Made by a program: the position numbers and the translations under genes
Part shown: piece after piece, positions 40,686 through 49,661 of the stretch
Layout: each line of letters opens with the position of its first letter
How positions within the stretch are numbered: the stretch's first letter is position 1
Source: an uncultured Eubacteriales bacterium
GTDB taxonomy: Bacteria > Bacillota > Clostridia > Oscillospirales > Oscillospiraceae
Length of the DNA stretch: 63,891 nucleotides
Direction: 5' to 3'
Assembly: GCA_900549885.1 (NCBI GenBank)
Contig: URQA01000004.1
Span: 1 to 63,891, forward strand
Notes under the pieces: generated by a model
Databases searched by the model: none
What the model was told of the DNA's origin: nothing
The model's input: only the letters and a program-made list of their open reading frames with translations

Positions 40686-41405
40686 TTATACCGCCCCTTC
40701 CAGTTCTAGTATGGCCTGTGCCACTGCTAAATCCTCCGGCGTGGTTAGTTTGATATTTCGCTCATCCCCTCGCGTGAGCGCCACCTTCATTCCCAACCGC
40801 TCTACTGCCGCACAGTCGTCTGTGAGTTCAAGACCATCATCCAGCGCTTTCTGGAGCGCGGCCTTGATCAAAGACGACTCAAACACCTGAGGGGTCTGCA
40901 CCGCAAACAAGCAGGCTCGGTCCGGCGTGGACTCCACCACGCCATCATGGGCCACCTTGATGGTGTCCTTCACTGGCACCGCAGGTGCGGCCGCGCCAGT
41001 CTCCATGGCCTGGGCCACTGCCCGCTCGATCACCTCTGCCGACACAAAGGGCCTGGCCCCGTCGTGTATGGCGATCACTTGGGCGTCTCCGGATACCTCC
41101 AAAGTGCCCAGCCGGACCGATTGGGTTCGGCTGGCCCCCCCCCGGACCACCTTGGTGACCTTGGAGATGGCATAGTCCTGGCACAGCTGGCTCATCGGTA
41201 CGATCAGGTCCTCCCGGGTCACCAGGATGATCTCTCCTACGCTGGGAGCTGCCTGAACCGCCCGGAGCGTATAAACGATGACCGGGGTCTCATCCAGAGG
41301 GAGCATCAGCTTGTCCATCCCCATTCGGGTGGACGATCCCGCCGCCACCACCACTGCCGAGCAGCAAGGCTCCTGGCGTTTCTTTTGTTTCCTGCGCCAA
41401 AACAT
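40686..41405 (-). CDS. ispD: 2-C-methyl-D-erythritol 4-phosphate cytidylyltransferase
   Basis: Third step of the MEP pathway. 239 residues. The nucleotidyltransferase loop is V-V-A-A-G-S-S-T-R-M-G near 20-30, then K-L-M-L-P. R-G-G-A-S-R-T-Q-S-V near 89 and H-D-G-A-R-P-F near 113 are family signatures. ATG 41405 lies 8 nt after AAGGAGG; a basic N-terminal extension of about 16 residues (W-R-R-K-Q-K-K-R) precedes the fold. The GTG six codons earlier would overlap the ribosome site. Directly upstream of ispF. Confidence 0.97.
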   Translation of the reverse strand: MFWRRKQKKRQEPCCSAVVVAAGSSTRMGMDKLMLPLDETPVIVYTLRAVQAAPSVGEIILVTREDLIVPMSQLCQDYAISKVTKVVRGGASRTQSVRLGTLEVSGDAQVIAIHDGARPFVSAEVIERAVAQAMETGAAAPAVPVKDTIKVAHDGVVESTPDRACLFAVQTPQVFESSLIKAALQKALDDGLELTDDCAAVERLGMKVALTRGDERNIKLTTPEDLAVAQAILELEGAV

Positions 41406-41428
41406 CCTGATGGCCTCCTTCACAAACT

Positions 41429-41456
41429 GAGGCTGTCGAAAGCGTTCGACAGCCTC
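41429..41456 (-). terminator. Hairpin between carD and ispD
   Basis: A perfect 12-bp stem (41429-41440 with 41445-41456) with 4-nt loop. On the minus strand only AGTTTGTG follows, so it may be a partial terminator controlling read-through from carD to ispDF. Confidence 0.5.
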
Positions 41457-41549
41457 TCTTCTGTTTGATCTCTTTGTCCACCGCCCGGTATCCCGATTTC
41501 AGAGCTCCGCAGAAGTGCCCTGCGATGGATTCATTCCATATGATTTCTA

Positions 41550-42026
41550 TTACGCCAACGCCCGGTTTATGCGCTCCTCCACCGTTTCATAGCTCAGGTT
41601 CTGGGATAAAACCAATTCAGAAATCAGAATCTGCTTGGCACAGTGGAGCATTTTCCGCTCTCCAGTGGACAGCCCCCGGTGCTCATCCCGCAGCATCAGC
41701 CCCTTGACCACCCGGGCCACTTCCAGCAGATCGCCGCTTTTGATCCGCGTCATATTCTCCCGGTAGCGGTGGTTCCAGTTCTGAGACATATCCACTTCGA
41801 TGCTGCCCAGCGCATCCATCACATGCAGCGCCTCTTCCTGGTCAATCACCGGGCGTACGCCGATTTCGTCCGTATGGTCTGTGGGAATCATGACGAGCAT
41901 GCTTCCCGCTGGAAGACGCATTTGATAGTACTCCCGCTGGACACCATTCATCTTACGGCTTACAATGGAATCAATGATTCCGGCGCCGTGCATAGGGTGC
42001 ACGATCTTGTCGCCTACTCGATACAC
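41550..42026 (-). CDS. CarD/CdnL-type RNA polymerase-binding regulator
   Basis: 158 residues. The N-terminal Tudor-like RNAP-interaction domain starts Y-R-V-G-D-K-I-V-H-P-M-H-G-A-G near 2-16, as in CdnL/CarD and TRCF. The C-terminal helical domain has N-W-N-H-R-Y-R-E-N near 82 (the promoter DNA wedge region), G-L-S-x-G-E and M-L-H-C-A-K near 123. It stabilises open complexes at sigma-A promoters, notably rRNA, in other bacteria. GTG 42026 lies 8 nt after GGAGG; longer frames lack support. Own sigma-A promoter. Confidence 0.93.
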   Translation of the reverse strand: MYRVGDKIVHPMHGAGIIDSIVSRKMNGVQREYYQMRLPAGSMLVMIPTDHTDEIGVRPVIDQEEALHVMDALGSIEVDMSQNWNHRYRENMTRIKSGDLLEVARVVKGLMLRDEHRGLSTGERKMLHCAKQILISELVLSQNLSYETVEERINRALA

Positions 42027-42094
42027 GGTTCCCACCTCCCTGTCAAAATTAGGCTCCCCCACTGAGAGCAGCCTTTTGCATACAACCTGTAATC

Positions 42095-42123
42095 ATTGTA
42101 GCAGGAATCCACTGGAAAAACAA
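42095..42123 (-). promoter_or_regulatory. Sigma-A promoter of carD
   Basis: On the minus strand, TTGTTT (42118-42123), 17 nt, TACAAT (42095-42100). The -10 is 68 nt upstream of the GTG start. Confidence 0.7.
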
Positions 42124-42198
42124 GGACTTTCCGTGTTTTTTCAAGTGTTTTGGCTAAAATTACAGGGAATTTTAACGAAATCATATCCAAAGTACGCC

Positions 42199-42238
42199 AA
42201 AAATATACAGGGGGGCCTTTCACATGGCCCCCCTGTAT
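42199..42238 (-). terminator. Terminator after engB
   Basis: A perfect 13-bp stem (42205-42217 with 42226-42238) and 8-nt loop, followed on the minus strand by A then five T. It closes the tig-clpP-clpX-lon-engB block. Confidence 0.9.
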
Positions 42239-42249
42239 CTCAATTCATC

Positions 42250-42849
42250 TCACCCGGTCCAGCCTGTATGCTCCAGAATCAGCTCCAGCAAGCGTTCCTT
42301 TCCGTCTCCCTTTTCCGCAGAAAAGGGAATCAGCTCCACCCAGCCTGGCAGCTCCAAGGTCTGGCGAATCAGGGAAAGGTTTTCCTCGATCTGACTATTC
42401 TTCAGCTTGTCCAGCTTGTTGGCCACCACCACATAAGGCTTCCCAGTATCTAGGAAGAAGTCGGACATGGTCCGGTCATCGGCGGTAGGCTTGTGTCTGG
42501 CATCTACGATCAGTAGCCCCAAGGTCATCAGCCGGATATCCGCGAACCATGCCTCGATAAGCCGTCCCCACCGAGCCCGCTCCTGCAGCGACACCTTGGC
42601 ATAACCATAGCCAGGAAGGTCAACAAGGTAAAGCTTTTCATCCACCTGAAAATAGTTAATATGGGTGGTTTTCCCGGGCGCAGAACCCACTCGGGCCAGA
42701 TTTTTCCGCCCCAGCAGCCGGTTTATGGCTGAGGACTTTCCTACGTTAGACCGCCCGGCAAACACCACCTGTGGCAGTGTGTCCCGGGGAAAATCCGCTG
42801 GCTTAGCAGCTGACCGGACAAATTCTGCCCGGTTCCAGTTTACCTTCAT
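42250..42849 (-). CDS. engB: Ribosome biogenesis GTP-binding protein EngB/YsxC
   Basis: GTPase for 50S assembly. 199 residues. G1 G-R-S-N-V-G-K-S-S near 32-40, G2 T in P-G-K-T-T near 60, G3 D-L-P-G-Y-G near 77, G4 N-K-L-D-K-L near 143, G5 S-A-E-K near 176. Follows lon by 9 nt, as in Bacillus (lonA-ysxC). Confidence 0.97.
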   Translation of the reverse strand: MKVNWNRAEFVRSAAKPADFPRDTLPQVVFAGRSNVGKSSAINRLLGRKNLARVGSAPGKTTHINYFQVDEKLYLVDLPGYGYAKVSLQERARWGRLIEAWFADIRLMTLGLLIVDARHKPTADDRTMSDFFLDTGKPYVVVANKLDKLKNSQIEENLSLIRQTLELPGWVELIPFSAEKGDGKERLLELILEHTGWTG

Positions 42850-42858
42850 GCCCCCACC

Positions 42859-45273
42859 TCACTGGCGCAGCGCCGTCACGCTCTGCCCTGCGTTGGCAAG
42901 CTCCTCAACCACGGCGCGGGAGCTATCTCCAGACGGCTGAGGGGCGATGGACAATGCTTCGGCCAACACCTGGTCCGCCTGGTCCACAGGAAGAAAACGC
43001 AGAGCGGCCCGGACAGTCTGGTCAATCTCCTCCAAATCCTTCTGATTGCCCGCCGGGAGAATCACCGTATGGATCCCGTTGCGCAGAGCCGCCATGGTCT
43101 TTTCCTTCAGCCCGCCGATGGGCAGCACACGGCCCCGGAGGGTAATCTCCCCCGTCATGGCCACGCCACGCCTCACCGGGGTGCCGGTCAGGGCAGATAC
43201 AATGGCTGTGGTGATGGCAATGCCAGCGGAAGGCCCGTCCTTGGGAACAGCCCCCTCGGGGAAATGGACGTGGATATCCCGATCCTTGTAAAAGCCAGGT
43301 TCAATCCCAAGCTGTGCGGCCCGGCTGCGAATATAGGACAAAGCCGCCCGGGCGGATTCCTTCATCACATCGCCCAGATTACCCGTCAGTTCCACCTTAC
43401 CCGTGCCCGGGACCACATTGACCTCCACCTCCAGGATCTCGCCGCCCACTGAGGTCCAGGCCAAACCGTTGACCACGCCCACAAGCTCCTGATCGGGCAG
43501 CTTCTCCGGCTGATAGCGGCGGATTCCTAAATACTGCTCTATATTCTTCTCTGTAATGTGAATCTGCTTAACACCTGTATTCACCACTTCCATGGCGGCC
43601 TTCCGACACAGGGCAGCCAGTCGTCGTTCCAGCACCCGCACACCAGATTCTTTGGTATATCCGGTGATGATCTCCCTCAGGCCGTTGTCCGATATTTTTA
43701 GTTGGCGCTTGCTCAAGCCATGGCGCTCCACCTGGCGGGGAAACAGGTGCCGCTTGGCAATCTCGAGCTTTTCCTCATCTGTATAACTGGACAGCTCAAT
43801 GACCTCCATCCGGTCCAGCAGGGGCCGGGGAATGGTTTCCGTAGTGTTGGCGGTGGTAATAAACATCACATCAGACAGGTCGAAGGGCACCTCCAGGAAG
43901 TGGTCCCGGAACGCGCTGTTTTGCTCGGCGTCCAGCACTTCCAGCAAAGCGGACGCAGGGTCGCCCCGGTGGTCGGATCCCACCTTGTCGATCTCGTCCA
44001 GCAGCAACAGGGGGTTGGCGCTGCCCGCCTGCCGAATAGCGGTGATGATGCGGCCGGGCATAGCCCCTACATAGGTCTTACGGTGGCCCCGGATCTCCGC
44101 CTCGTCGTGAACACCCCCCAGAGAAATACGGGCCAGCTTACGGTTCATGGCTCGGGCCACCGACATGGCAATGGAGGTCTTGCCTACCCCCGGAGGACCT
44201 ACCAGACAGAGAATCTGTCCCTTCAGCTCTGGGGCCAATTGCTTGACGGCCACAAACTCGAGGATACGCTCCTTCACTTTTTCCAGGCCAAAGTGGTCCG
44301 CGTCCAGCGCCCTTTTCACTGCGCTGACACTAACCCGCTCCTTGGTTTTGACCATCCAGGGAAGCTCCAAGCAGGTATCCAGATAGCCCCGGATTACCGC
44401 TCCTTCGGACGAGCCAAAGGGCTGCTTCTCTAGGTGACGAACTTCCTTTTCCAGCTTCTCCCGCACTTCATCAGGCAACTTGGTTCTGGCGATACGCTCC
44501 CGGTATTCGGCAATCTCATCGTCGCCCTCTCCTTCTCCCAATTCCCGCTGAATCACCTTCAACTGCTCCCGCAGGAAGTAATCTCGCTGGTTTCCCGCCA
44601 TCTGTTCGTGGACCTTGGCCTCTAAGTCACCCTCCACCTCCAAAATCTCCACCTCACGGGTGAGGATCCGAACTAGCTTCTCCAGACGGCGGACAGGCCG
44701 TAACTCTTCCAAAATAAGCTGCTTGTCTTCATACCGAAGCGGCAGATTCTGCGCCACATGGTCGGCAATGTAATCCGGGTCATCGCTGGCCAGCACCTTG
44801 AGATAAGTCTCTGGGGTAACCCGGTCGGACAGCTCGGTGTATCGTTCCAACAGACTATAGGTTTGACGAATCAGCGCCTCAGTCTTGGACGAATTGGCCC
44901 GGTTCTTGATCGCAGCAGGAATTTCCTCTACCCCTACCGACAGAAAAGGTTCCGCACGATATAGGGTCAACAGACGGCCCCGGGCTGTTCCCTCCACCAT
45001 CACTCGGACATTGTTTTCTGGTAAACGCAGGATCTGTCGCACCGTAGCAATCGTCCCAATAGGGTATAGGTCCTCTTGCTGAGGGTGCTCTACGGTAAGA
45101 TCCCTCTGAGTCACCAGAAATATAGGGCTGGCCGTGCTCATGGCCTCGTCCAAAGCCTTGATGGATGCCTCCCGAGCCACGTCAAAATGCAGCAGCATAT
45201 GGGGAAACACATTGATGCCCCGTAGCGCCAGCGCCGGCATGGTCACTGCAGCAGCATCCGGTGTGTATGTCAT
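42859..45273 (-). CDS. lon: ATP-dependent protease Lon
   Basis: 804 residues. N-terminal LAN substrate domain (about 10-200); AAA+ module with Walker A G-P-P-G-V-G-K-T near 355 and Walker B L-L-L-L-D-E-I-D near 418; C-terminal protease with catalytic Ser in K-D-G-P-S-A-G near 680 and Lys in G-G-L-K-E-K near 723. Degrades misfolded and regulatory proteins. Lies between clpX and engB. Confidence 0.98.
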   Translation of the reverse strand: MTYTPDAAAVTMPALALRGINVFPHMLLHFDVAREASIKALDEAMSTASPIFLVTQRDLTVEHPQQEDLYPIGTIATVRQILRLPENNVRVMVEGTARGRLLTLYRAEPFLSVGVEEIPAAIKNRANSSKTEALIRQTYSLLERYTELSDRVTPETYLKVLASDDPDYIADHVAQNLPLRYEDKQLILEELRPVRRLEKLVRILTREVEILEVEGDLEAKVHEQMAGNQRDYFLREQLKVIQRELGEGEGDDEIAEYRERIARTKLPDEVREKLEKEVRHLEKQPFGSSEGAVIRGYLDTCLELPWMVKTKERVSVSAVKRALDADHFGLEKVKERILEFVAVKQLAPELKGQILCLVGPPGVGKTSIAMSVARAMNRKLARISLGGVHDEAEIRGHRKTYVGAMPGRIITAIRQAGSANPLLLLDEIDKVGSDHRGDPASALLEVLDAEQNSAFRDHFLEVPFDLSDVMFITTANTTETIPRPLLDRMEVIELSSYTDEEKLEIAKRHLFPRQVERHGLSKRQLKISDNGLREIITGYTKESGVRVLERRLAALCRKAAMEVVNTGVKQIHITEKNIEQYLGIRRYQPEKLPDQELVGVVNGLAWTSVGGEILEVEVNVVPGTGKVELTGNLGDVMKESARAALSYIRSRAAQLGIEPGFYKDRDIHVHFPEGAVPKDGPSAGIAITTAIVSALTGTPVRRGVAMTGEITLRGRVLPIGGLKEKTMAALRNGIHTVILPAGNQKDLEEIDQTVRAALRFLPVDQADQVLAEALSIAPQPSGDSSRAVVEELANAGQSVTALRQ

Positions 45274-45336
45274 AACATGGACCTCCTTTGTAAAAAGGCA
45301 GGGGCGTGGACCTGACCACCCCCCTGCCCGAACGAA

Positions 45337-46653
45337 TCACGATACGTTCCCTTTCGCGGAATCTTTTCCGCCTTTTTCTGCCCTCAGAGCAGCCGCCCCT
45401 AGCCTGGGCCTTTCTGGACGGCCCTCCTGGTGTTCCACCAGGGGCTTGGCCTCTCCCCGGATGGCCTGGGGCGTGATAACCACCTTGGCGATTGACGGGT
45501 CGGACGGAACCTCGTACATCACTGGGATCATGACCTCTTCCAGCACCGCCCGCAAACCGCGGGCGCCAATCTCCCGCTCAATGGCCTTATCTGCCGCGGC
45601 CTCCAAGGCCTCCGGCTGAAACTCCAGCTGTACATTGTCATACTCCAGGAGCTTCTCATACTGCTTCACCAGGGCATTTTTCGGCTCAGTCAGGATGCGC
45701 ACCAGCTGTCCCCGGTCCAGCGCTTTCAAGGTGGTGATCACCGGAAGGCGGCCCACCAGTTCAGGGATGATGCCGAATTTCAGCAGATCGTGGGGCTGGA
45801 CCTCTTTGAGCACATCCGTCTGCTTGCGCTCAGCCTTGGTCTTGATCTCCGCGCCGAACCCGATGGCTTTCTTGTCAAGCCGCTGTTCGATGATCTTCTC
45901 CAGCCCGTCAAAAGCTCCGCCGCAGATAAAAAGAATGTTCTTGGTGTCAATCTGAATGAACTCCTGATGGGGGTGCTTGCGCCCACCTTGGGGGGGGACA
46001 TTGGCCACCGTTCCCTCGAGGATCTTCAGCAGCGCCTGCTGGACGCCCTCGCCGGACACGTCCCGGGTGATGGAGGTGTTTTCACTCTTGCGGGCAATCT
46101 TGTCAATCTCATCCACATAGATAATGCCGCGCTCTGCCAGCTCCACGTCATAATCGGCAGCCTGGACCAAGCGCAGCAGGATGTTCTCCACATCGTCGCC
46201 CACATAGCCCGCCTCAGTCAGCGTAGTAGCATCGGCGATGGCGAAAGGCACCTTAAGGATGCGGGCCAGGGTCTGAGCGAAGAGAGTTTTCCCGCTGCCT
46301 GTGGGACCCACCAGCAGGATATTGCTCTTTTGCAGCTCCACCTGGTCGCCGCCACCAAAGTAAATACGCTTATAGTGGTTGTACACCGCTACTGACAGGG
46401 CCACCTTGGCCGCTTCCTGGCCAATGATATACTCGTCCAAAACGTCACAGATCTCCTTTGGAGTAGGGATGACGTCGGGCATATCCGGGTCGGTGTGGGG
46501 GGCTTCGTCAAAGTCCTCCTCTAAAATGCTCATACACAGCTGAACACACTCATTGCAGATATACGCGCCGGGGCCGGCAATGATACGGCCCACTTGCTCC
46601 TGATGCTTGCCGCAGAAGGAACAACGCACAGACTTTCGCTCGTCTCTTGCCAT
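45337..46653 (-). CDS. clpX: ClpX, ATPase subunit of ClpXP
   Basis: 438 residues. An N-terminal C4 zinc-binding domain (C-S-F-C near 11-14, C-N-E-C near 33-36) is followed by AAA+ with Walker A G-P-T-G-S-G-K-T near 115, pore loop G-Y-V-G near 143, Walker B Y-V-D-E-I-D near 174 and sensor L-V-G-R-L-P near 300. ATG 46653 (M-A-R-D-E-R) is preferred: the ATG four codons earlier sits on the AAAGGA site. clpP lies directly upstream. Confidence 0.98.
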   Translation of the reverse strand: MARDERKSVRCSFCGKHQEQVGRIIAGPGAYICNECVQLCMSILEEDFDEAPHTDPDMPDVIPTPKEICDVLDEYIIGQEAAKVALSVAVYNHYKRIYFGGGDQVELQKSNILLVGPTGSGKTLFAQTLARILKVPFAIADATTLTEAGYVGDDVENILLRLVQAADYDVELAERGIIYVDEIDKIARKSENTSITRDVSGEGVQQALLKILEGTVANVPPQGGRKHPHQEFIQIDTKNILFICGGAFDGLEKIIEQRLDKKAIGFGAEIKTKAERKQTDVLKEVQPHDLLKFGIIPELVGRLPVITTLKALDRGQLVRILTEPKNALVKQYEKLLEYDNVQLEFQPEALEAAADKAIEREIGARGLRAVLEEVMIPVMYEVPSDPSIAKVVITPQAIRGEAKPLVEHQEGRPERPRLGAAALRAEKGGKDSAKGNVS

Positions 46654-46689
46654 AGGAAAACCCATCCTTTCGATGGAAATTGGAAATCT

Positions 46690-46722
46690 CAAAGAGCGGA
46701 GACGTTTCGCCTCCGCTCTTTG
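46690..46722 (-). terminator. Hairpin between clpP and clpX
   Basis: A 12-bp stem (46690-46701 with 46711-46722), 9-nt loop. It overlaps the clpP stop region. The T-run on the minus strand is short, so it is more likely a partial terminator or mRNA stabiliser. Confidence 0.5.
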
Positions 46723-46724
46723 TC

Positions 46725-47306
46725 TCACCGGGAGTAGATGACCCGGTCGATGAGGCCATACTCCTTGGCCTCCTCGGCGGTCATGAAATTGTCCCGCTCA
46801 CAATCAGCGGTGACCTGTTCCACGCTTTTGCCAGTATTGTCGGCCAGAATCTGGTTCATCCGCTTCTTGATCGTCTCCAACCGCTTGAGGTGGATAGCCA
46901 TATCGGTAATCTGTCCCTGGGTTCCAGCAGAGGGCTGATGGATCATGATCTCCGCGTTGGGCAGAGCCAGGCGCTTGCCCTTGGCTCCGGCGGACAGCAG
47001 AAACGCTCCCATGGAAGCGGCCATACCCACACAGATGGTGGACACGTCGCATTTGATATACTGCATAGTGTCATAGATGGCCATTCCGTCGGTCACAGAG
47101 CCGCCAGGGCTGTTGATGTAGAACTGGATATCTTTATCCGGATCCTGTGATTCCAGGTACAGCAACTGGGCCACCACCAGAGAAGCCGTGGTAGCGTTGA
47201 CTTCTTCCCCCAAAAACACAATGCGGTCGTTGAGCAAGCGGGAAAAAATATCATAGGACCGCTCTCCCCGGCTGGTTTGCTCCACTACATAGGGTACTAA
47301 ACTCAT
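46725..47306 (-). CDS. clpP: ClpP proteolytic subunit
   Basis: 193 residues, serine protease tetradecamer subunit. Catalytic Ser in G-M-A-A-S-M-G-A near 96, His in M-I-H-Q-P-S-A-G near 121, Asp in D-C-E-R-D-N near 170. The N-terminal axial-pore segment V-P-Y-V-V-E-Q-T-S-R-G-E-R is normal. Between tig and clpX. Confidence 0.98.
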   Translation of the reverse strand: MSLVPYVVEQTSRGERSYDIFSRLLNDRIVFLGEEVNATTASLVVAQLLYLESQDPDKDIQFYINSPGGSVTDGMAIYDTMQYIKCDVSTICVGMAASMGAFLLSAGAKGKRLALPNAEIMIHQPSAGTQGQITDMAIHLKRLETIKKRMNQILADNTGKSVEQVTADCERDNFMTAEEAKEYGLIDRVIYSR

Positions 47307-47372
47307 AGTATGTTCTCCTTTTCGATGGGTATGGCCGATGCCTGCACCAGTATACCCATGGCAGACCGGAGA

Positions 47373-48863
47373 TTATTCCTCGGTCTTCTTGACAGTTTTC
47401 TTTGCGGCGGATTTCTTGGCGGACTTTTCTTCGTCCGCCGCTTCCACGTCCTCCGTTTTCTTGGCTGTTTTCTTAGCCGCTGGCTTCTTTTCGCCGGCTT
47501 CAGGCTTCTTCGTGGTTTTCTTGGCGGCGGGTTTCTTCTCCTCGCCGGCTTCCTCCTTCTTGGCAGGCTTTTTGGCCGCCTTCTTGGGGGCCTCGCCTAC
47601 CTTGGCGGTGCTGACGATAAGCTCCACCGCTTTCTTGCCCCGCAGATCGTGCTTCAGGTCCTCCACAGGCACCGCGGCGCGTACCTGGTCGGCCTCCATG
47701 TCGTACTCGCCGGCCAGGCGGGCAATCTCCGCCTCCACCTCGTCGTCGGTAATTTCAAAGCCTTCGGCGTCAGCCACAGCCTCCAGGGCCAGATTCTGGC
47801 GCACCTGGCGGCCGGCGCTCTCCTTGGCCTGCTGGCGCATCTGGTCCAGGGTGGTGCCCATCATGTTCAGATAATCCTCAAAGCGGAAGCCTTGGCTTTG
47901 GACACGGTTGGCGTAATCCTGTACCATCTGGTCGGCCTGGTACTCCACCATAGCCTCGGGCACCTCGCACTCCATGTTGTCCACCAACTGCTGTACCAGG
48001 GCGTTTTCAAACTCCTGGTCAGCCCGCTCCTTACGGGTTTTCTCCAGCTTTTCCCGCAGGCTCTTCTCCAGCTCAGCCAGCGTGTCGAACTCGGACACAT
48101 CCTTGGCGAACTCGTCGTCCACCGTGGGCTCCTGCCGCTCTTTGACTTCGTGGACCTTCACCTTGAACACCACCGCGGCGCCAGCCAAGTCGGCGGCGTA
48201 GTCCTCCGGGAAGGTGATGTCCAGGTCCTTCTCATCGCCGGCCTTGGCGCCGATCAGCTGGTCCTCAAAGCCGGGAACGAAGGAGCCGGAGCCCAGCTCC
48301 AGGCTGTAGTTCTCGCCCTTGCCGCCTTCGAAAGCGACGCCATCCTTGAAGCCCTCGAAGTCGATGACCACAGTGTCGCCCTTCTTGGCCTCCCGGTCTA
48401 CGGTCACCAGCCGGGAAGCGCGGTCGATGTAGGTCTTAAGCTCGGCCTTCACGTCGGCATCTGTCACCTGGACATCGGCCTTGGGAGCGGTCATGCCCTT
48501 GTAGTCCTTGACCTTGACCTCAGGCTTGACAGTCACCACTGCCTTAAAGGTAAAGCCGTCCTTGCCCACCTCCTGAATCTCCAGCTTGGGGTAGGCCACC
48601 GGCTCAATGCCGGCCTCCTCCAGAGCAGCGGAATAGGCGGCGGGGTACGCCTCCTCGATGGCGTCCTCATAGAACACCTCAGCGCCATACATAGCCTCCA
48701 CCATCTTCCGGGGTGCCTTGCCCTTGCGGAAGCCGGGCAGGGTGATGTTCTTCTTCTGCCGATTATAGACCTTGTCGATGGCGGCGTTGAACTCGTCGGC
48801 CCCCACCTGGATGACCAACTCAATGGTGCTGTTTTCTTTCTTTTCGTTGCTCTTGATGTTCAT
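47373..48863 (-). CDS. tig: Trigger factor with Lys/Ala-rich C-terminal tail
   Basis: Ribosome-bound chaperone and prolyl isomerase. 496 residues. The N-terminal ribosome-binding motif is G-F-R-K-G-K-A-P near 43; the FKBP domain spans about 160-240 (G-D-T-V-V-I-D-F-E-G); the C-terminal helical arms reach about 420. The last 70 or so residues are a low-complexity tail of A-A-K-K, K-P-A-K-K and K-K-T units broken by acidic patches, like histone H1 tails; typical trigger factors end near 430. ATG 48863 lies 10 nt after GGAGG. Head of tig-clpP-clpX-lon-engB. Confidence 0.97.
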   Translation of the reverse strand: MNIKSNEKKENSTIELVIQVGADEFNAAIDKVYNRQKKNITLPGFRKGKAPRKMVEAMYGAEVFYEDAIEEAYPAAYSAALEEAGIEPVAYPKLEIQEVGKDGFTFKAVVTVKPEVKVKDYKGMTAPKADVQVTDADVKAELKTYIDRASRLVTVDREAKKGDTVVIDFEGFKDGVAFEGGKGENYSLELGSGSFVPGFEDQLIGAKAGDEKDLDITFPEDYAADLAGAAVVFKVKVHEVKERQEPTVDDEFAKDVSEFDTLAELEKSLREKLEKTRKERADQEFENALVQQLVDNMECEVPEAMVEYQADQMVQDYANRVQSQGFRFEDYLNMMGTTLDQMRQQAKESAGRQVRQNLALEAVADAEGFEITDDEVEAEIARLAGEYDMEADQVRAAVPVEDLKHDLRGKKAVELIVSTAKVGEAPKKAAKKPAKKEEAGEEKKPAAKKTTKKPEAGEKKPAAKKTAKKTEDVEAADEEKSAKKSAAKKTVKKTEE

Positions 48864-48970
48864 GTTGTGAATTCCTCCGTGCGGACCATCTCCCCCCATG
48901 GGAGCGGCCCTTTGTAATGTATCTAAAGCATTGTATCAGAATGTTTTCAAAATTTCCACTGTTTTTTGTG

Positions 48971-49657
48971 TCAATCCCGGATTTTTTTTGGACGGAAGCC
49001 GATATAGTCCGCCGCCACCAGATGGTAGTCCACCGTACCAAACCGCCCCTCCCGGGCCAGGCGGTGGCTGGGGCCGTGGAGGTGGCCGTAATAGCACTCC
49101 CGCACCTGATACCGCTCCAGCAGTTCCACAATTTCCTGGCACAGATATCCCTGATACCGGGGCGGATAGTGGAGAAAGCACAGCTTCTCCCGCTCCCCCG
49201 CTGCCTGAAGAGACGCCTCCAGCCGGATCAGCTCCCGCTTGAACACCTTCTCGGACTGGGGCGCAGCGTTCTCCTCAAAAAACCAGCCCCGGGTGCCGCA
49301 CAGGGCGGCATCTCCGTAGAAGGCGCAGTTGTTGTGGAGGATGTGAAGCTTGTCAAAGCCGTGTTCGGCAAAAAAGCGGTTCATCTTGGACGCGGTGGTC
49401 CACCAGTAATCGTGGTTGCCCTTGAGCAGCCATTTCTGCCCCGGCAGGGCGTTGAGAAACGCAAAATCCGGTTCCGCCTCCTCCAGCGACATGCCCCAGG
49501 AAATGTCGCCGCACAGCACCACGGTGTCCTCCTCCGCTACGGCTGAAAAACCTTCCCGCAGCTTGTCCACATAGCCCTCCCAGCCGCCGCCGAACACGTC
49601 CATGGGCTTGTCCACCGACAGGGACAGGTGGGTATCTCCTATGGCGTAGAGCGCCAT
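48971..49657 (-). CDS. Calcineurin-like metallophosphoesterase
   Basis: 228 residues. Binuclear metal motifs in order: G-D-T-H near 7-10, G-D-I-S-W near 50, G-N-H-D near 80, H near 163 (F-L-H-Y-P-P) and G-H-L-H-G near 191. No membrane segment. Related small cytosolic phosphoesterases are often annotated as serine/threonine phosphatase-like; the substrate cannot be told. Follows thrC by 4 nt. Confidence 0.92.
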   Translation of the reverse strand: MALYAIGDTHLSLSVDKPMDVFGGGWEGYVDKLREGFSAVAEEDTVVLCGDISWGMSLEEAEPDFAFLNALPGQKWLLKGNHDYWWTTASKMNRFFAEHGFDKLHILHNNCAFYGDAALCGTRGWFFEENAAPQSEKVFKRELIRLEASLQAAGEREKLCFLHYPPRYQGYLCQEIVELLERYQVRECYYGHLHGPSHRLAREGRFGTVDYHLVAADYIGFRPKKIRD

Positions 49658-49661
49658 TCCA

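Noticed and set aside
47310..48917. A 535-codon open frame on the plus strand, antisense to tig
   Set aside because: It is hydrophobic-repeat nonsense mirrored from the Lys/Ala- and Glu-rich codons of tig, has no ribosome site or family motif, and tig is certain.
48900..48970. TTGACA motif upstream of tig as a promoter or CtsR/HrcA heat-shock site
   Set aside because: TTGACA and the nearest good -10 (TACAAT) are about 33 nt apart, and neither a CIRCE nor a CtsR heptad repeat is present.
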